Origin: Betaproteobacteria bacterium
GTDB lineage: Bacteria > Pseudomonadota > Gammaproteobacteria > Burkholderiales > SG8-39
Direction of reading: 5' to 3'
Length of the DNA: 13,868 nucleotides
NCBI GenBank assembly: GCA_012274205.1
Contig: JAAOZY010000146.1
Coordinates: 1 to 13,868, forward strand
Position numbers and translations under genes: made by a program. Shown here in pieces: positions 13,374 to 13,868 of the stretch (position 1 is the first letter of the stretch; each line of letters starts with the position of its first letter). The notes beneath the pieces were generated by a model. The model made no database searches, was not told where the DNA came from, and saw only the letters and a program-made list of their open reading frames with translations.

Positions 13374-13868
13374 ATGAATCGTCGTCTATCATTGAAATGG
13401 CTGCTCGGTCTGTCCGTGCTGCCGATGCTCAGGTCTGGCCTTGCGGGCGCGAAGGACGCGGCCGGCCCGCTATTGCGCAAATCGAAAGCCGAATGGGCTT
13501 CGCTGCTGCCGCCCCTGGCATACCGGGTGTTGTTCGAGGAGGATACGGAACGCGCCGGTACCAGCGCCTTGAACCAGGAGAAGCGCGATGGAACCTTTGT
13601 CTGCGCCGCCTGCAAGCTGCCCCTGTTCGACAGCAGCAAGAAATACGAGAGCGGCACCGGCTGGCCGAGCTTCTGGCAAGCGCTGCCCGGTGCGGTCGGC
13701 ACCAAGACCGATTTCGTGCTGATCTATCCGCGCACCGAATACCATTGCACGCGCTGCGGCGGGCATCAGGGACATATTTTCGACGACGGGCCGCAGCCTA
13801 CGGGCAAACGCTATTGCAACAACGGTGTCGCGCTGAAATTCGTGCTGCGCGCCGACAAACTGCCGGAG
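13374..13868 (+). CDS. msrB: Peptide-methionine (R)-S-oxide reductase MsrB, exported (3' end outside window)
   Basis: Methionine sulfoxide reductase B repairs the R-epimer of oxidised methionine in proteins. 165 codons are visible and the frame is still open at the window edge, with only a few residues likely missing. Zinc ligands are CAAC (Cys77, Cys80) and CTRC (Cys125, Cys128). The substrate loop is SGTGWPSFW (93-101), and the catalytic cysteine is Cys148 in GKRYCNNGVALKF. An N-terminal extension MNRRLSLKWLLGLSVLPMLR has paired arginines followed by a hydrophobic stretch, like a twin-arginine signal, so the enzyme probably works in the periplasm. The motif is imperfect (RRLSLK, lacking the usual Phe). 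ATG 13374 has GGAG (13364-13367) 6 bases upstream. A SigF-type promoter about 125 bp upstream ties its expression to the divergent sigma factor. Confidence 0.93.
   Translation, partial: MNRRLSLKWLLGLSVLPMLRSGLAGAKDAAGPLLRKSKAEWASLLPPLAYRVLFEEDTERAGTSALNQEKRDGTFVCAACKLPLFDSSKKYESGTGWPSFWQALPGAVGTKTDFVLIYPRTEYHCTRCGGHQGHIFDDGPQPTGKRYCNNGVALKFVLRADKLPE

Overview
This is a GC-rich bacterial chromosomal window that fits a betaproteobacterium. The evidence is the atpD-atpC end of an F-type ATP synthase operon, a two-cysteine OxyR, a DUF2917 protein, a GcvA-type LysR regulator, and a SigF-like ECF sigma factor paired with a DUF1109/NrsF anti-sigma. The genus cannot be named from this sequence. I see no insertion sequence, phage, CRISPR array, tRNA or rRNA. 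The longest gene-free stretches are about 200-220 bp.

Layout. (1) 1-1407: 3' end of atpD, then atpC, closed by a clear intrinsic terminator. (2) 1483-2846: a double-TM2 membrane protein on the minus strand, then an alanine/proline-rich unknown protein and a GFA/CENP-V-type zinc protein on the plus strand. (3) 2836-6672: a peroxide-defence block. oxyR and an alpha/beta hydrolase run leftward. Rubrerythrin, rubredoxin and rubredoxin reductase run rightward from a palindrome-rich shared promoter region. (4) 6844-8092: a protein made of two cyclic-nucleotide-binding domains, convergent with a small unknown gene. (5) 8177-10274: a GcvA-type LysR regulator divergent from a DUF2917 gene and a GNAT acetyltransferase. 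(6) 10253-11835: a small eight-cysteine protein and an MFS transporter, both leftward. (7) 11943-13868: an ECF sigma factor and its NrsF-type anti-sigma leftward, with an exported methionine sulfoxide reductase B rightward. msrB runs off the window end.

Two oxidative-stress modules sit about 7 kb apart. In the first, OxyR carries both redox cysteines. It faces a three-gene NAD(P)H peroxidase chain in which the usual C-terminal rubredoxin domain of rubrerythrin is missing and a separate rubredoxin gene follows directly. In the second, the anti-sigma keeps the two cysteines of the NrsF/OsrA family. The sigma/msrB intergenic region holds two divergent exact copies of GTAACC-N16-CGAA, the promoter I know for SigF of Caulobacter. 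One copy reads toward msrB and one toward the sigma factor itself. The second overlaps the sigma factor's start codons, which is hard to reconcile with simple autoregulation.

Three real genes are easily missed by length-limited ORF calling: the 59-residue rubredoxin (5271-5450), msrB (open at the window end), and the TTG-started cysteine-rich protein (10253-10558).
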